Shown: piece after piece, positions 17,698-27,000 of the stretch
Numbering within the stretch: the first letter of the stretch is position 1
Layout of the letters: each line of letters opens with the position of its first letter
NCBI GenBank assembly: GCA_021811615.1
Contig: JAJZNW010000023.1
Span: 1 to 55,598, forward strand
Direction of reading: 5' to 3'
Origin: Bacteroidota bacterium
GTDB lineage: Bacteria; Bacteroidota; Ignavibacteria; Kryptoniales; JAKASW01
DNA length: 55,598 nt
The notes under the pieces: generated by a model
The model's input: only the letters and a program-made list of their open reading frames with translations
What the model was told of the DNA's origin: nothing
The model's database searches: none
Translations under genes and position numbers: made by a program

Positions 17698-18997
17698 GTT
17701 TTTCTCTTATGCTGATTGACAAGGCATGCGCCGTGAGGCCCTCATTTTCGGCAAACACCTGGATTTTTCGGGCATCGCGCTCAAATGCTGTTTTTGAATA
17801 ATGAATTACACTCGACCGTTTCACGAATGCGTCGACGCTCAATACCGAGGAAAAGCGGGCGGTTCCGCCCGTCGGCAGTACGTGGCTCGGTCCGGCGAAG
17901 TAATCGCCGACTGGCTCCGGCGAATGGTCACCGATAAAGACAGCGCCCGCGTTTTTTATCCGCCCGAGGATCTCCCAGGCAGACGCGGCCTCTATCTCCA
18001 GATGCTCGGGCGCTATGTCGTTAACGAGGTTTACGGCATCGGTCATGTCCCCTACCACGAATGCCGCGCCGTTACGCCGGATCGACTCTCCCGCGATCTT
18101 TTTCCGGGACAGGCTGCCGAGGAACTCGGTCAACTTTCGCTGGACTTTCTTCGCGAGATTTTTGTCGGTAGTAACGAGCACCGCCGCCGCGTTGGCGTCA
18201 TGTTCCGCCTGTGCCAGGAGGTCGGCGGCAACATGTGAAGGGTCGGCCGAAGAGTCTGCCAGGACAACCACTTCACTCGGGCCAGCAATCATGTCTATAT
18301 CCACGTCGCCGAAGACGATCTTCTTCGCTGCCGCGACATATACGTTACCCGGGCCGACTATCTTATCTACCTTGCTGACGGATTCTGTGCCGTAGGCTGC
18401 GGCTGCGATGCCCTGCGCACCGCCGACCGCGTAGACGTTCCTTATACCAAGGACACTGCACGTCGCAAGTACGATCCGGTTCACTTCCCCATCACGGTTC
18501 GGTGGAGTCAACACATGTATTTCACTAACGCCCGCAACCTGCGCAGGGACGGCATTCATGATGACCGTCGACGGGTAGGCAGCCGTGCCTCCCGGCACAT
18601 ACAGGCCAACTCTTTGCAGGGGAATAATCCTTTGACCGAGCACCGTTCCATCTTCGTCGTGAATCATCCATGAATTGGCGCGCTGACGTTCGTGGAATCT
18701 TCTCACGTTCGCCGCCGCCTCGGAGATTATCTGAAGCATGTGCTCGCTTGTGCCTTCCCTGGCCCTGCTTATCTCTTCCGGGGATACTTTAATCCGCGAC
18801 AACTCGACGCCGTCGAATTGACTGGTGTACCGCTTCAAAGCAGTGTCGCCTTCGCTGCGAACGCTCTCCACGATAGCAGACACCTTGTCCAACAATCCTT
18901 TATCGAGCGTAAGATTTCTACTCATGATCCTCTTAAGGCGGTCCGCTGATTCCATGCTCCCCGCCTTGAGAATCGGAAAGCTCTCTTCTTTTTTCAT
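17681..18997 (-). CDS. hisD: Histidinol dehydrogenase
   Basis: 438 aa, normal length. Catalyses the last two oxidations to histidine with NAD+ and zinc. Motifs: VGLYVPGGTAAYPSTVIMN, IVGPGNVYVAAAKKIVFG, DMIAGPSEVVVLAD, AQAEHDANA and DHSPEPVGDYFAGPSHVLPT, which include the known zinc and catalytic histidine positions. The start follows an AT-rich stretch without an obvious Shine-Dalgarno, as is common in the FCB group. First gene of a hisD-hisC pair. Confidence 0.96.
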   Translation of the reverse strand: MKKEESFPILKAGSMESADRLKRIMSRNLTLDKGLLDKVSAIVESVRSEGDTALKRYTSQFDGVELSRIKVSPEEISRAREGTSEHMLQIISEAAANVRRFHERQRANSWMIHDEDGTVLGQRIIPLQRVGLYVPGGTAAYPSTVIMNAVPAQVAGVSEIHVLTPPNRDGEVNRIVLATCSVLGIRNVYAVGGAQGIAAAAYGTESVSKVDKIVGPGNVYVAAAKKIVFGDVDIDMIAGPSEVVVLADSSADPSHVAADLLAQAEHDANAAAVLVTTDKNLAKKVQRKLTEFLGSLSRKKIAGESIRRNGAAFVVGDMTDAVNLVNDIAPEHLEIEAASAWEILGRIKNAGAVFIGDHSPEPVGDYFAGPSHVLPTGGTARFSSVLSVDAFVKRSSVIHYSKTAFERDARKIQVFAENEGLTAHALSISIREKRGRKK

Positions 18998-19060
18998 GTT
19001 AATAATTTATGAGAGAGGGCGCTTCTTTCCAATCCGAATGGTGAACAAGATGCAGTCCGG

Positions 19061-20212
19061 TCAGAACAGCATCTCCATGACTACTCCGAACAAATCATGG
19101 TACACGCCGGAGTTCCACTCCGGGTTCTTAGCGTAGGAGAGCTCAAGCGAAGTGACGGGCAATGCAGGCAGGACAAGCTTCACCGGGAAACGCAGTGAGA
19201 ACCCATAGGAGACACCCGACCCCATGTGCGCGATAGAAAGCCTGTTGTAGAGATCTTCTCCCATCAGCACCGGAGTCTTGAGAGTATATCCTATCCGAAC
19301 TGCAAGTATCCCGAGTGCGATCGTCTCGAGACCTATCCTGTACTGGTCGCGCTGAAGGGTGAAGTTATCGATCGGGGAAGAATTACTGAAGAGGTGCGAG
19401 TAGTCGATCGCCCCTGTAACTCTGAAGAGCTCGAAATCCGACAAACGGTAGTTGGAGGCAAATGTGTAAGCCAACCCGCACTGGAATGTCTGGGGCAAAT
19501 CGGCCGATTGGCTGGTCGCAGGCGTTCCACCTTGTTGCGTCCATGTCACGCCGGGTATAACATTGGAAAAGACAACTCCCGATGAAAATATCGCCCTGAA
19601 GAAAGTTGTATTCGCAAGCACGGTACGGTTCATGGCACCGACATCGAAGGTGAACCTGTTCAGACTCGAGACGCCGATACCGCCGGGTATCACATCCTCT
19701 TTGTCGACCGTTACATATTTCCCAGTCAGGCCGATTGAAAATCCGAAGGGAACGCGAACCGCAGCGCCTACGGCAGACATCGTGGTCCTCCAACCGGCCA
19801 GGTCGAAGGCACTGAAGGAAGCGCCTGCTCCAAGCGGACCAACCGGCATCGCAAAAGAAGCGTCCCATGCGCTCAACTTACCGTTGGAGAGATAGTTCGA
19901 CGGTGTGGAGGGAAGAAACAGCAGACCGACATCCCGTGAAAAATACTCGTAATCGCTGCCGGCATACACTGTCTGGGCGAAACCCAGTTTTGCCGGGTTC
20001 AGGAGGACCGCATGGTCATAATCGGGATCAGCGACATAGGCCGACATTCCGGCGGCCCTGTTGCTCAGCACATAACCGCCGCCAAGGAACATCGACTGGG
20101 CCGATGCTGTGGGGGCGGTGAGAAACACAATCAGGACGGCAAAGTACGCAGGCTCAGAAATCGCCTCCAAGCGAGAAATAGAACGTCGGATTATGGAAAC
20201 CCTGAATGTCAT
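19061..20212 (-). CDS. PorV/PorQ-like outer-membrane protein (third copy)
   Basis: About 383 aa. Signal peptide with a basic n-region (SIIRRSISR) and core AYFAVLIVFLTAPTASAQ. The mature part opens with YVLSNRAAGMSAYVADPDYD and LLNPAKLGFAQ, which matches the PorV/PorQ N-terminal pattern, then amphipathic beta strands to a terminal MLF. The ATG at 20212 is chosen because it precedes a full signal peptide; it lies 59 bp inside the end of the upstream barrel gene. A TTG six codons earlier is possible. The overlap implies coupling with the large propeller/barrel protein. Confidence 0.68.
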   Translation of the reverse strand: MTFRVSIIRRSISRLEAISEPAYFAVLIVFLTAPTASAQSMFLGGGYVLSNRAAGMSAYVADPDYDHAVLLNPAKLGFAQTVYAGSDYEYFSRDVGLLFLPSTPSNYLSNGKLSAWDASFAMPVGPLGAGASFSAFDLAGWRTTMSAVGAAVRVPFGFSIGLTGKYVTVDKEDVIPGGIGVSSLNRFTFDVGAMNRTVLANTTFFRAIFSSGVVFSNVIPGVTWTQQGGTPATSQSADLPQTFQCGLAYTFASNYRLSDFELFRVTGAIDYSHLFSNSSPIDNFTLQRDQYRIGLETIALGILAVRIGYTLKTPVLMGEDLYNRLSIAHMGSGVSYGFSLRFPVKLVLPALPVTSLELSYAKNPEWNSGVYHDLFGVVMEMLF

Positions 20213-23200
20213 ACTGCCACGCTTCGTCAAACCTCAGGACAAAATACAAAAAAGGAACTCTCGCTCCAAAACCCGAACCAATCAGAAGATCCTGAGTTAC
20301 GATGCCGCCCGAAGCGTCCTTCATAAACGGTTTGTAGCTCGAGAAAGAATCGAACGCGCTCCCGGCGTCTGTGAAGATCACGCCCTCGATGTTGGAAAGC
20401 AATATCGGGATCAAACCAGGCACGAAGTACTGAACGAGAGGGAACCTGATTTCTATATTCGCCAGGAAATAGTTTGTTCCGAGCTGGGCGTCGTAGCTGT
20501 ATCCTCTCATCGGAAACACCGGTGTCAGGAAGGCGTAGTCGGCAACGCTGCTGATCGGGATGAGCTGTGTCGCATAGCTCCTGTTGATCCAGTTGCTGAC
20601 CCCCCCCATGAAGAACTTTTGTGGATTGGGCCCGGTGCTTGCGGCTCCGGAGAACCTCACAGCAAAGACGTTCTCATTCCAGAACGGAAGATATTTTCTC
20701 CAGTCGAACCCGAGCGTTTCAAAGCCGAGGAAGCTCGGTGCGATCTTCGGGACGAGAGAAAGCGTTACCTCGTACCTTGTCCCTGCGACCGGAGCGAAAT
20801 ATCCCGCCAATGTATTGTCCTTGACGTAGTCCAGCGAGATCAGCGCCGCGTTTGCAGAAGCGCTCGGGATGGCCGGGTTGTCTATGTTCTGCTCGTTTAT
20901 ACCGACGTAGGCCACATTGAGATCGAGCCGCCTGAACCTGTCGAAAGGACGGGAGAAGCTCAACTGACCTATCAGTGACTGAAACCGGTTGAGTTCGTAG
21001 TAGCCGGTAGTGTTGTCATATAGATACAGAAAGTTCGCAGTATGAAGGAGATCGACGCCGTAGTTTATCCTGGATGCCATGTTCGAGTATGAGATAGCGT
21101 AATCGCTGTTCTGCAAATCAATCTGAAAGTCCGTGTACAGATCCACCTCGTTGTTCCCGAGCATGTCGCTGAAGGCGAGTTCTGTGGCTCCCTGGAAGCC
21201 GTAGAATGTGTTGAAGCCGGCTCCGCCGGTAATGATATCCGGCGAGAAGTCTACCTTATAGGGATAGACATAATAATCCCCCAATGTGTCGACGTTGCCC
21301 TTGAGAAGGAAGGGGGAGACTTTCGGCTTCTTGTGGGTGGTCTGGTCGTAGTAGGGTGAAAAGACATAGTGGTTCAAATTCGAAGTAACCGACATACCGT
21401 ACAGCGAAGCCAGGCTCGTCGAATTAGCGGACGTTGTGTCTTTGCGCTGTGCCAGTTCGAGTTTCGCAAAGAATGACTTGACATACTTAGTAGGCTTCAA
21501 AGGGCCGCTGAATTTATGCTTCAGCGGAAGGTCCATGGTGAAGATGTCGTACCCGCCGTCGTTGAGCGACGTGAATGCAATCTTCTCGCCATTCTTGGAC
21601 ATCGATGGCTGGTTGATCCCGTCGAGCGAATTCGTCAGGGGGACGACTTTCTTTGTAGCCAAATCCAAATAATACAAATTGTCGATGCCGTTCCTGCTGG
21701 ATTCGAAAATCAACCCCTTTCCGTTCGCCGTCGGCAGCGGATACTGATCGCCTCCTCCGTGGGGCACGACCCAAGGCGTATTCGGGAAATTGGTATATGT
21801 AAGTCTTTCGATCTTGCCCGTCGCCACGTTTAGCGAGAAGATGTCCCAGGGATTCCCCGCGGCCCAGTGAGCGAGAGGGAGCGGGCTTCTGCCGTCCTGG
21901 TAAAGACTGTCACCCCTGTCGGACGTGAAATAGATCACCTTGCCGTCGGGCGACCAGTGCGGCTGCTCGTCGCTGAAGATGTCGTCGGTAAGGTTCCGCA
22001 ATTGGTGTGTCTTCATGTTGTACAAATAAATGTCCGACTGGAGAGGTTCGTAGGCGGACAGAGCCAACAGTTCTCCGTTCGGGGAAAAATTAATGCCCTT
22101 TATCCCGTCGAGACTAAGCCCGGGGAGTTCCCTGGTTGCTCCCGTCCTGACATCAATCATAAAGACGTCGTCGTACTCTCCCGTCTTGGACACCACGGCA
22201 ATGTCCTTCCCGTCCGGCGTCCATGCGATGCCGGGATTAAGAAGGTGGAGTTCCTCGAAATTCGCCGTGCGGCTTCCCTTCACCAGAGTTCGTATTACCC
22301 TGCCGGTTACTGTGGAAGCGAGGACTACGTCGAAGAAGCCGGTGCGGTCGGTAATATAGGCCACCAAATTCCCATCGGGAGAAATGACGGGGGAAGTATT
22401 GTAAGAACTTCCGTCTTCCAGATGGTTCGTCACCCGTTTGGCGAAGGTCGAGAGCGCCTGCCTCTCCGCCACTTCAGGGTAGTATTGCTTTCGGTTGTAT
22501 TCGTGCCACGCATCTGACAGCTGGTCCAGGTTCAACCCGATAGCCCTCTCGAGGCCTTTGTTCACACTGTGTGTCGCCAGAACCGCGTTTACGATCTCCC
22601 CCACTTTCTGATGACCGTAAGTCACGTCGATATAATGCCAGACTGATTCTCCCCCTCTGTACCATAGGAATCCCTGAAGGTAATCGATCGGCGGCATGTA
22701 ATGATTGATCGTCGCATCCATCAGGAACTGGTCTGAGTTCACCTCCCAGTGGTTGAGCGATTGATATTCCGCCATCCCCTCGTTGAACCACGTCGGGAGT
22801 TGGAACGTGATGTCATGTTCTATCATCGCCTGGACGGAGCCGCCGTAAAACATTTCATTGAAGGTCGCATGCACCAGCTCGTGGTGAATCACGTGACGCA
22901 TAAGGCTCAGGTCGCCATCCCATGGATACACCACCCTGTTTTTGTACAGAGTGGTAACACCGCCGGTGCTTTGTCCCAGATATTCCGAGATAATATTGTT
23001 CTGTTGGAAATCGTTGTGCGAATTGAACACAGTAAGGTCGATACGTTTGTTAATCTGATAATGAAAACTTTTTTCTATCGACGCGAGCGAACTTTCCGCC
23101 TCGACTGCAACAAACTCGGCGAGCAGGTACCCCCCTTTAGTGAAGTAAACATTGAAGTGAGGAGATTTGATATAGCTCCACTTGAAGGTGACGTAGTGAA

Positions 23201-23279
23201 CTTTGTTCTTGCCAAATTCCTGGGCAGCAAGTGGAAATGCCGACGCAAGAATTAAGACGGCGAGCACAACCTTTCTCAT
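20154..23279 (-). CDS. Peptidase MA-like / TolB-type propeller / outer-membrane barrel protein
   Basis: 1041 aa from the ATG at 23279, which gives a signal peptide (MRKVVLAVLILASAFPLAAQ) and follows an AAGGA Shine-Dalgarno. N-terminal gluzincin-like domain with HELVH at residues 133-137 and the third-ligand segment WFNEGMAEY at 164-172. Middle TolB/WD40-like propeller with repeats such as SPDGNLVAYITDR, TPDGKDIAVVS, SPNGELLALSA, SPDGKVIYFTSDRGD and SKNGEKIAFTS. The last ~400 residues are a beta-barrel resembling the BamA/surface-antigen family, with a late FMGGVSNWINR element. Probably an outer-membrane protein with a periplasmic protease-like and propeller portion; function unknown. Confidence 0.82.
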   Translation of the reverse strand: MRKVVLAVLILASAFPLAAQEFGKNKVHYVTFKWSYIKSPHFNVYFTKGGYLLAEFVAVEAESSLASIEKSFHYQINKRIDLTVFNSHNDFQQNNIISEYLGQSTGGVTTLYKNRVVYPWDGDLSLMRHVIHHELVHATFNEMFYGGSVQAMIEHDITFQLPTWFNEGMAEYQSLNHWEVNSDQFLMDATINHYMPPIDYLQGFLWYRGGESVWHYIDVTYGHQKVGEIVNAVLATHSVNKGLERAIGLNLDQLSDAWHEYNRKQYYPEVAERQALSTFAKRVTNHLEDGSSYNTSPVISPDGNLVAYITDRTGFFDVVLASTVTGRVIRTLVKGSRTANFEELHLLNPGIAWTPDGKDIAVVSKTGEYDDVFMIDVRTGATRELPGLSLDGIKGINFSPNGELLALSAYEPLQSDIYLYNMKTHQLRNLTDDIFSDEQPHWSPDGKVIYFTSDRGDSLYQDGRSPLPLAHWAAGNPWDIFSLNVATGKIERLTYTNFPNTPWVVPHGGGDQYPLPTANGKGLIFESSRNGIDNLYYLDLATKKVVPLTNSLDGINQPSMSKNGEKIAFTSLNDGGYDIFTMDLPLKHKFSGPLKPTKYVKSFFAKLELAQRKDTTSANSTSLASLYGMSVTSNLNHYVFSPYYDQTTHKKPKVSPFLLKGNVDTLGDYYVYPYKVDFSPDIITGGAGFNTFYGFQGATELAFSDMLGNNEVDLYTDFQIDLQNSDYAISYSNMASRINYGVDLLHTANFLYLYDNTTGYYELNRFQSLIGQLSFSRPFDRFRRLDLNVAYVGINEQNIDNPAIPSASANAALISLDYVKDNTLAGYFAPVAGTRYEVTLSLVPKIAPSFLGFETLGFDWRKYLPFWNENVFAVRFSGAASTGPNPQKFFMGGVSNWINRSYATQLIPISSVADYAFLTPVFPMRGYSYDAQLGTNYFLANIEIRFPLVQYFVPGLIPILLSNIEGVIFTDAGSAFDSFSSYKPFMKDASGGIVTQDLLIGSGFGARVPFLYFVLRFDEAWQYDIQGFHNPTFYFSLGGDF

Positions 23280-23662
23280 TGTAATCCTTATGATTAGATA
23301 GGTAATCCTAATGAAACTCTGGTGAAAGAAGACCCACAGGCGAATGTGCGGGAGCAACAACGCTTTCGATCCCGGTTTCAGGATATCGAGTATGAGCTCC
23401 TTCTCTCCTGGAGGGAGCACTGAAAACGAACGACGGCATGAATGTGAAACGGGGCATCGGCGAAAAAACAGTAATATTCGGCATTCGTGAAATGGTACTT
23501 CTTCCTTTCCTTAAACTCGACTCCCCGCAGAATCCAGAAAAGGGGCAAAAAGCATCGAATAAAATAACAGAGGAGTTCTCAAAACAGTTTCAGAACTTCC
23601 TCACGTTTTGACGCTTCGATCGACAAAACGTCAAGCTGCGGCTGATAATGAACTATCTTCGT
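23280..23662. other. Intergenic region, no gene seen
   Basis: 383 bp between the start of the large barrel gene and the end of the CNNM-type gene, both on the minus strand. It should hold the promoter of the barrel operon. A hairpin (ACGTTTTG/CAAAACGT, 23603-23631) lies just after the CNNM stop without a T-run. No coding frame with recognisable protein was found. Confidence 0.5.
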
Positions 23663-24868
23663 CTATTTCAGGATCAACTTCAATGTACTGATTTTTCGTC
23701 CGTCGGCTCTGACAACCTGAAACTCAAGATTCCCGATCATGAAGACTTCCCCCCTGGAAGGGATCCTGCCGATCTGCGAAATGATCAGCCCTGCAACAGT
23801 TGAATACTCACCGGAGGGGAAAGTCACTCCGGCGGCTTCCTCAATTTCGTGGAGCTCCGCATTTCCCTGAAGCACAAACTGCTTGGGACCGATCGCTTTG
23901 ACGCGCACCTCACTGTCCCAGATCGCCACTTCGCCGAGAAAGAGTTCCATGACGTCGGACGACGTAACAAGTCCTGACGTTCCCCCGAACTCATCGATCA
24001 GTATCGCGACATAGACCTTTTCGTTTCGGAATTCGTCGAGCAAGTCCACGACTGAAATTTGTTCCGGAACGAAGAGAACGTCGTTGACCAATTCATCCGT
24101 AAGCTGAACATCCTTGAATATATCTTTTGCATAAACGACCCCGATGACATTGTCGATGGTAGAGTCGTAGACTATGACCTTGCTCTTCCCTGTTTTCTCG
24201 AAGGCTTCCCTGAGCTTCTCGATCCGCGTTCCGGATTTTACGGCGACGATCTCGGTCCTTGGTACCGCTATGTTCTTGACAGGCACGCTTGCATTCTCCA
24301 GAAGTCTGCGAATGAGATCGGATTCAATTTTATCGAGGTACCCGCCTTTGGCTGTCGTACCGAGAAATCTGTACACGTCGCGCCGCTGGAACATGAGGGA
24401 ATTTGAAGAAGGAGAATTGAACACAACGCGCGCGAGGAAGCTGGATCCGGCAGCAGTGGCTGCCACGATCGGCTTCGTCAAGAACGCGAACGCTCTGACG
24501 AAAGGCAGGAGAAATTTCGCTATGGGCTCAGGATTTTCTATGGCTAAACTCTTCGGGATCAATTCACCCAGGAGGAAGCCGGCGACCATAGTCGCGCCGA
24601 TTACTATCGGAAGCTGGATTTTCAGACTGGTATGAAAATAGAATTCAGAGATCGAAGAGAAGACCGTCACAAACACATTGCTGGCAACGACCACCGTCGC
24701 GAAGAAGACTTCGTTGTTTCGGAGGAAATAGAGGACGGATCTCGACTCCGTCCCGGGGGGAAGATCGATCACGAGTGCTACTTTATCTGATGATACGAAA
24801 GCGGTCTCGACGGCGGCGAACAGGGCCATCGTGAAAAGCGAAAGGAGAAGTACGATTATTTCGATCAT
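23663..24868 (-). CDS. CNNM/HlyC-CorC-type membrane protein with CBS pair
   Basis: 401 aa. Three or four N-terminal membrane helices form the CNNM (DUF21) domain, with the conserved GELIPKSLA motif near 99-107 (compare GE.IPK in the family). A CBS pair follows (IAVPRTEIVAV and onward, about 195-310), then a C-terminal CorC/HlyC domain from about 320 (VLQGNAELHEIEEA, PSGEYSTVAGLI, GRIPSRGEVF). Members are linked to Mg2+/Co2+ efflux or homeostasis, and some are misannotated as haemolysins. Monocistronic-looking here. Confidence 0.9.
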   Translation of the reverse strand: MIEIIVLLLSLFTMALFAAVETAFVSSDKVALVIDLPPGTESRSVLYFLRNNEVFFATVVVASNVFVTVFSSISEFYFHTSLKIQLPIVIGATMVAGFLLGELIPKSLAIENPEPIAKFLLPFVRAFAFLTKPIVAATAAGSSFLARVVFNSPSSNSLMFQRRDVYRFLGTTAKGGYLDKIESDLIRRLLENASVPVKNIAVPRTEIVAVKSGTRIEKLREAFEKTGKSKVIVYDSTIDNVIGVVYAKDIFKDVQLTDELVNDVLFVPEQISVVDLLDEFRNEKVYVAILIDEFGGTSGLVTSSDVMELFLGEVAIWDSEVRVKAIGPKQFVLQGNAELHEIEEAAGVTFPSGEYSTVAGLIISQIGRIPSRGEVFMIGNLEFQVVRADGRKISTLKLILK

Positions 24869-24944
24869 GACGAGCTAGTTTCACAGACGAAATGCTTCAC
24901 TGGCCCGGACCGGGTCAAGTCAGCCGCCATCGCCATGCAGGCCG

Positions 24945-25370
24945 TCAGTTTTCCTCGAGCTTCTTTGCTGTATTCCTGATACGCTCATAAGCCATGACAA
25001 TTAAGAGAGCGACCAGACCCGCCATTACGTCTATCATCAGGTCTTTGAACTCTTCGGTCCGGCCGGGCGTGAACGACTGATGAAATTCATCGCTCGCCCC
25101 ATACAGCGCGACCAGCACGAGGGCTGCGAGGAGACTGAACTCACGAAGGAAGCGGCTGTAGTTCTGGTACTTCAAAGCCCTGTATCCAAGAATGTAAAGC
25201 ATTCCGAAAAGGAGTGAATGGGCGATGAGATGGGCATCAAAGAATTCCATCGGCGCCAGCGTAGAACCCGGCACGCAGGACAAAGCGAATATGAAACCCA
25301 TCCATATCAGGACGGGGAGCTGATACTTTACGAAATCAGGAGATTCTCTGAAATTCAACCACTTCTCCAT
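24945..25370 (-). CDS. VanZ-like membrane protein
   Basis: 141 aa. Four hydrophobic segments and the family signature YGASDEFHQSFTPGRTEEFK followed by DLMIDVMAGL. VanZ-like proteins sit in the inner membrane; their biochemical role is poorly known. The start lies inside the 3' end of the NAD(P)HX repair gene (35-bp overlap), so the two are probably co-translated although no functional link is evident. Confidence 0.85.
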   Translation of the reverse strand: MEKWLNFRESPDFVKYQLPVLIWMGFIFALSCVPGSTLAPMEFFDAHLIAHSLLFGMLYILGYRALKYQNYSRFLREFSLLAALVLVALYGASDEFHQSFTPGRTEEFKDLMIDVMAGLVALLIVMAYERIRNTAKKLEEN

Positions 25371-26922
25371 TATCTACTTTTTTGAAGGCCTGTGGAAGAG
25401 ATTCAATGACATCGGTCGCAATGAGCGAATACATTCCCTTGGACTGAAGGGCCACATCGCCGGCCAGGCTGTGAATGTAAGTGCCGGCGATCGCCGCGTC
25501 GGCAGGACTTAGCTTCTGGCTGACCAACGCGGCAATTATTCCCGTAAGAACGTCTCCCATGCCGGCTGTCGCCATCCCGGGATTTCCGTGGATGTTCACG
25601 TGAACCTTCCCCTCTTTCGTCGCGATAACAGTCGGAGATCCCTTCAGGACCAGTGTCACTTTATTTTCTTTCGCATAGTTGCGCGCCATTTCAATCCTGT
25701 CCTTCGCAATCTCCTCCGGTGAAAACCCTGTCATCCTGCTGAATTCGCCGTGGTGAGGTGTCAGGATAATGTCTGCGTTCGTCTCGGTCAAAATACTCGA
25801 CTGGTCGGCGATGGCATTCAGGCCGTCGGCATCGACTATGATCGTACCATCCTGGCTCCTGAGTACCTTCGCGACCATCTGCGAAGTCTCCTGATTCCTG
25901 GAGAGTCCCGGCCCGATTACAAGGACGTCCGCCCATTCGAGGTTCTTCTGGATTTGCAGGAGAACCGCAAGTGAAAGCGAGCCATCGCCCGTCTGAGGAA
26001 GAGGGACGGTCATCACCTCGGTTAATTGAGACTCAAAAATGGGGTTAAGCTCGGATGGAACACCGAGCACGACGGCGCCCGCGCCGGCTCTCATCGCAGA
26101 CCTGCCGACCATTACCCCGGCGCCGGTCATTCCGACGGAACCGACAAGGGCAAAGACTTTGCCGACAGCATGCTTATAAGTTTCGAGTTTTCGCCGCGGA
26201 AGCAATTCACGAACATCGGAGGCGGTTATCACCGCTGTCTCGACCCCCGCCAGCGCTTTGAGATCCGAAGGCATACCGATATCTATGACGTAAAGTGTTC
26301 CCGAATTCTCTCTTCCCTGGTTGAGCAACAGGCCGCGCTTCGGGAATCCCATAGTCGCCGTCGCAACGGATGTCGTCGCCGATTCAAAAACGCTTCCTGA
26401 GTCTGAATCAAGTCCGCTCGGGACATCGACGGCAAGGACCGGCGTGAAAGTAGTCGACATCATGTCGATAGCCTTCTTCGCATTATCTTTCGGTTCATCT
26501 TTCAGTCCGGTTCCGAGGACAGCGTCCACGATCAGGTCATAGTCATTGAGGTTGAGCGAGGCCGACGCCTTCTCAAACTCTTCAACTTCTATCTTTGCCT
26601 GTTCATTGGACATGCTTTTCGCTTTTTCGTAAAACACTTTCGCGTCGCCGGAGACTTCGACCGATGTCCCGGTCAATATGACTTTCACCTCTGCGCCCAT
26701 CTGGCCGAGGTAAACGGCCGCACCGAACCCGTCTCCGCCGTTGTTCCCCCTTCCGCACATCACGGCGATCCTCTTTTCGTGAAGGTCGCCGAGAATTCTC
26801 TGAGCGACCTTGGCGACACCAAGGCTCGCTCTGTCCATCAGCGCCTGACCCGTAACTTTCCCGCTTTCGACAGCCTCGCGGTCGCACGCCCTCATCTCTT
26901 CTGCAGTGAGCAAATATTCCAT
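25336..26922 (-). CDS. nnr: Bifunctional NAD(P)HX epimerase/ADP-dependent dehydratase
   Basis: 528 aa, the full bacterial NnrE-NnrD fusion. Repairs hydrated NADH/NADPH. N-terminal epimerase domain (about 1-220) with CGRGNNGGDGFGAA near 56-69 and an NDYDLIVDAVLGTGL stretch. C-terminal ribokinase-like dehydratase domain with VIGPGLSRN, TPHHGEFSRM and the nucleotide site GNPGMATAGMGDVLTGI. ATG preceded by GGAG. It lies downstream of nuoN, behind a terminator, so it is near the complex I genes but probably transcribed separately. Confidence 0.95.
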   Translation of the reverse strand: MEYLLTAEEMRACDREAVESGKVTGQALMDRASLGVAKVAQRILGDLHEKRIAVMCGRGNNGGDGFGAAVYLGQMGAEVKVILTGTSVEVSGDAKVFYEKAKSMSNEQAKIEVEEFEKASASLNLNDYDLIVDAVLGTGLKDEPKDNAKKAIDMMSTTFTPVLAVDVPSGLDSDSGSVFESATTSVATATMGFPKRGLLLNQGRENSGTLYVIDIGMPSDLKALAGVETAVITASDVRELLPRRKLETYKHAVGKVFALVGSVGMTGAGVMVGRSAMRAGAGAVVLGVPSELNPIFESQLTEVMTVPLPQTGDGSLSLAVLLQIQKNLEWADVLVIGPGLSRNQETSQMVAKVLRSQDGTIIVDADGLNAIADQSSILTETNADIILTPHHGEFSRMTGFSPEEIAKDRIEMARNYAKENKVTLVLKGSPTVIATKEGKVHVNIHGNPGMATAGMGDVLTGIIAALVSQKLSPADAAIAGTYIHSLAGDVALQSKGMYSLIATDVIESLPQAFKKVDNGEVVEFQRIS

Positions 26923-26941
26923 TTCGACTCCGATTGAAGAT

Positions 26942-26969
26942 AAAAAAGCCGCTCCAAATTAGAAGCGGC
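26942..26969 (-). terminator. Rho-independent terminator of the nuo cluster
   Basis: On the minus strand a GCCGCT/AGCGGC stem with a 10-base loop is followed directly by TTTTTT. It lies 32 bp after the nuoN stop and 20 bp before the nnr start, so it separates the two transcripts. Confidence 0.85.
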
Positions 26970-27000
26970 CGATCAAATTCGCAAGATATACCTTCAAATA

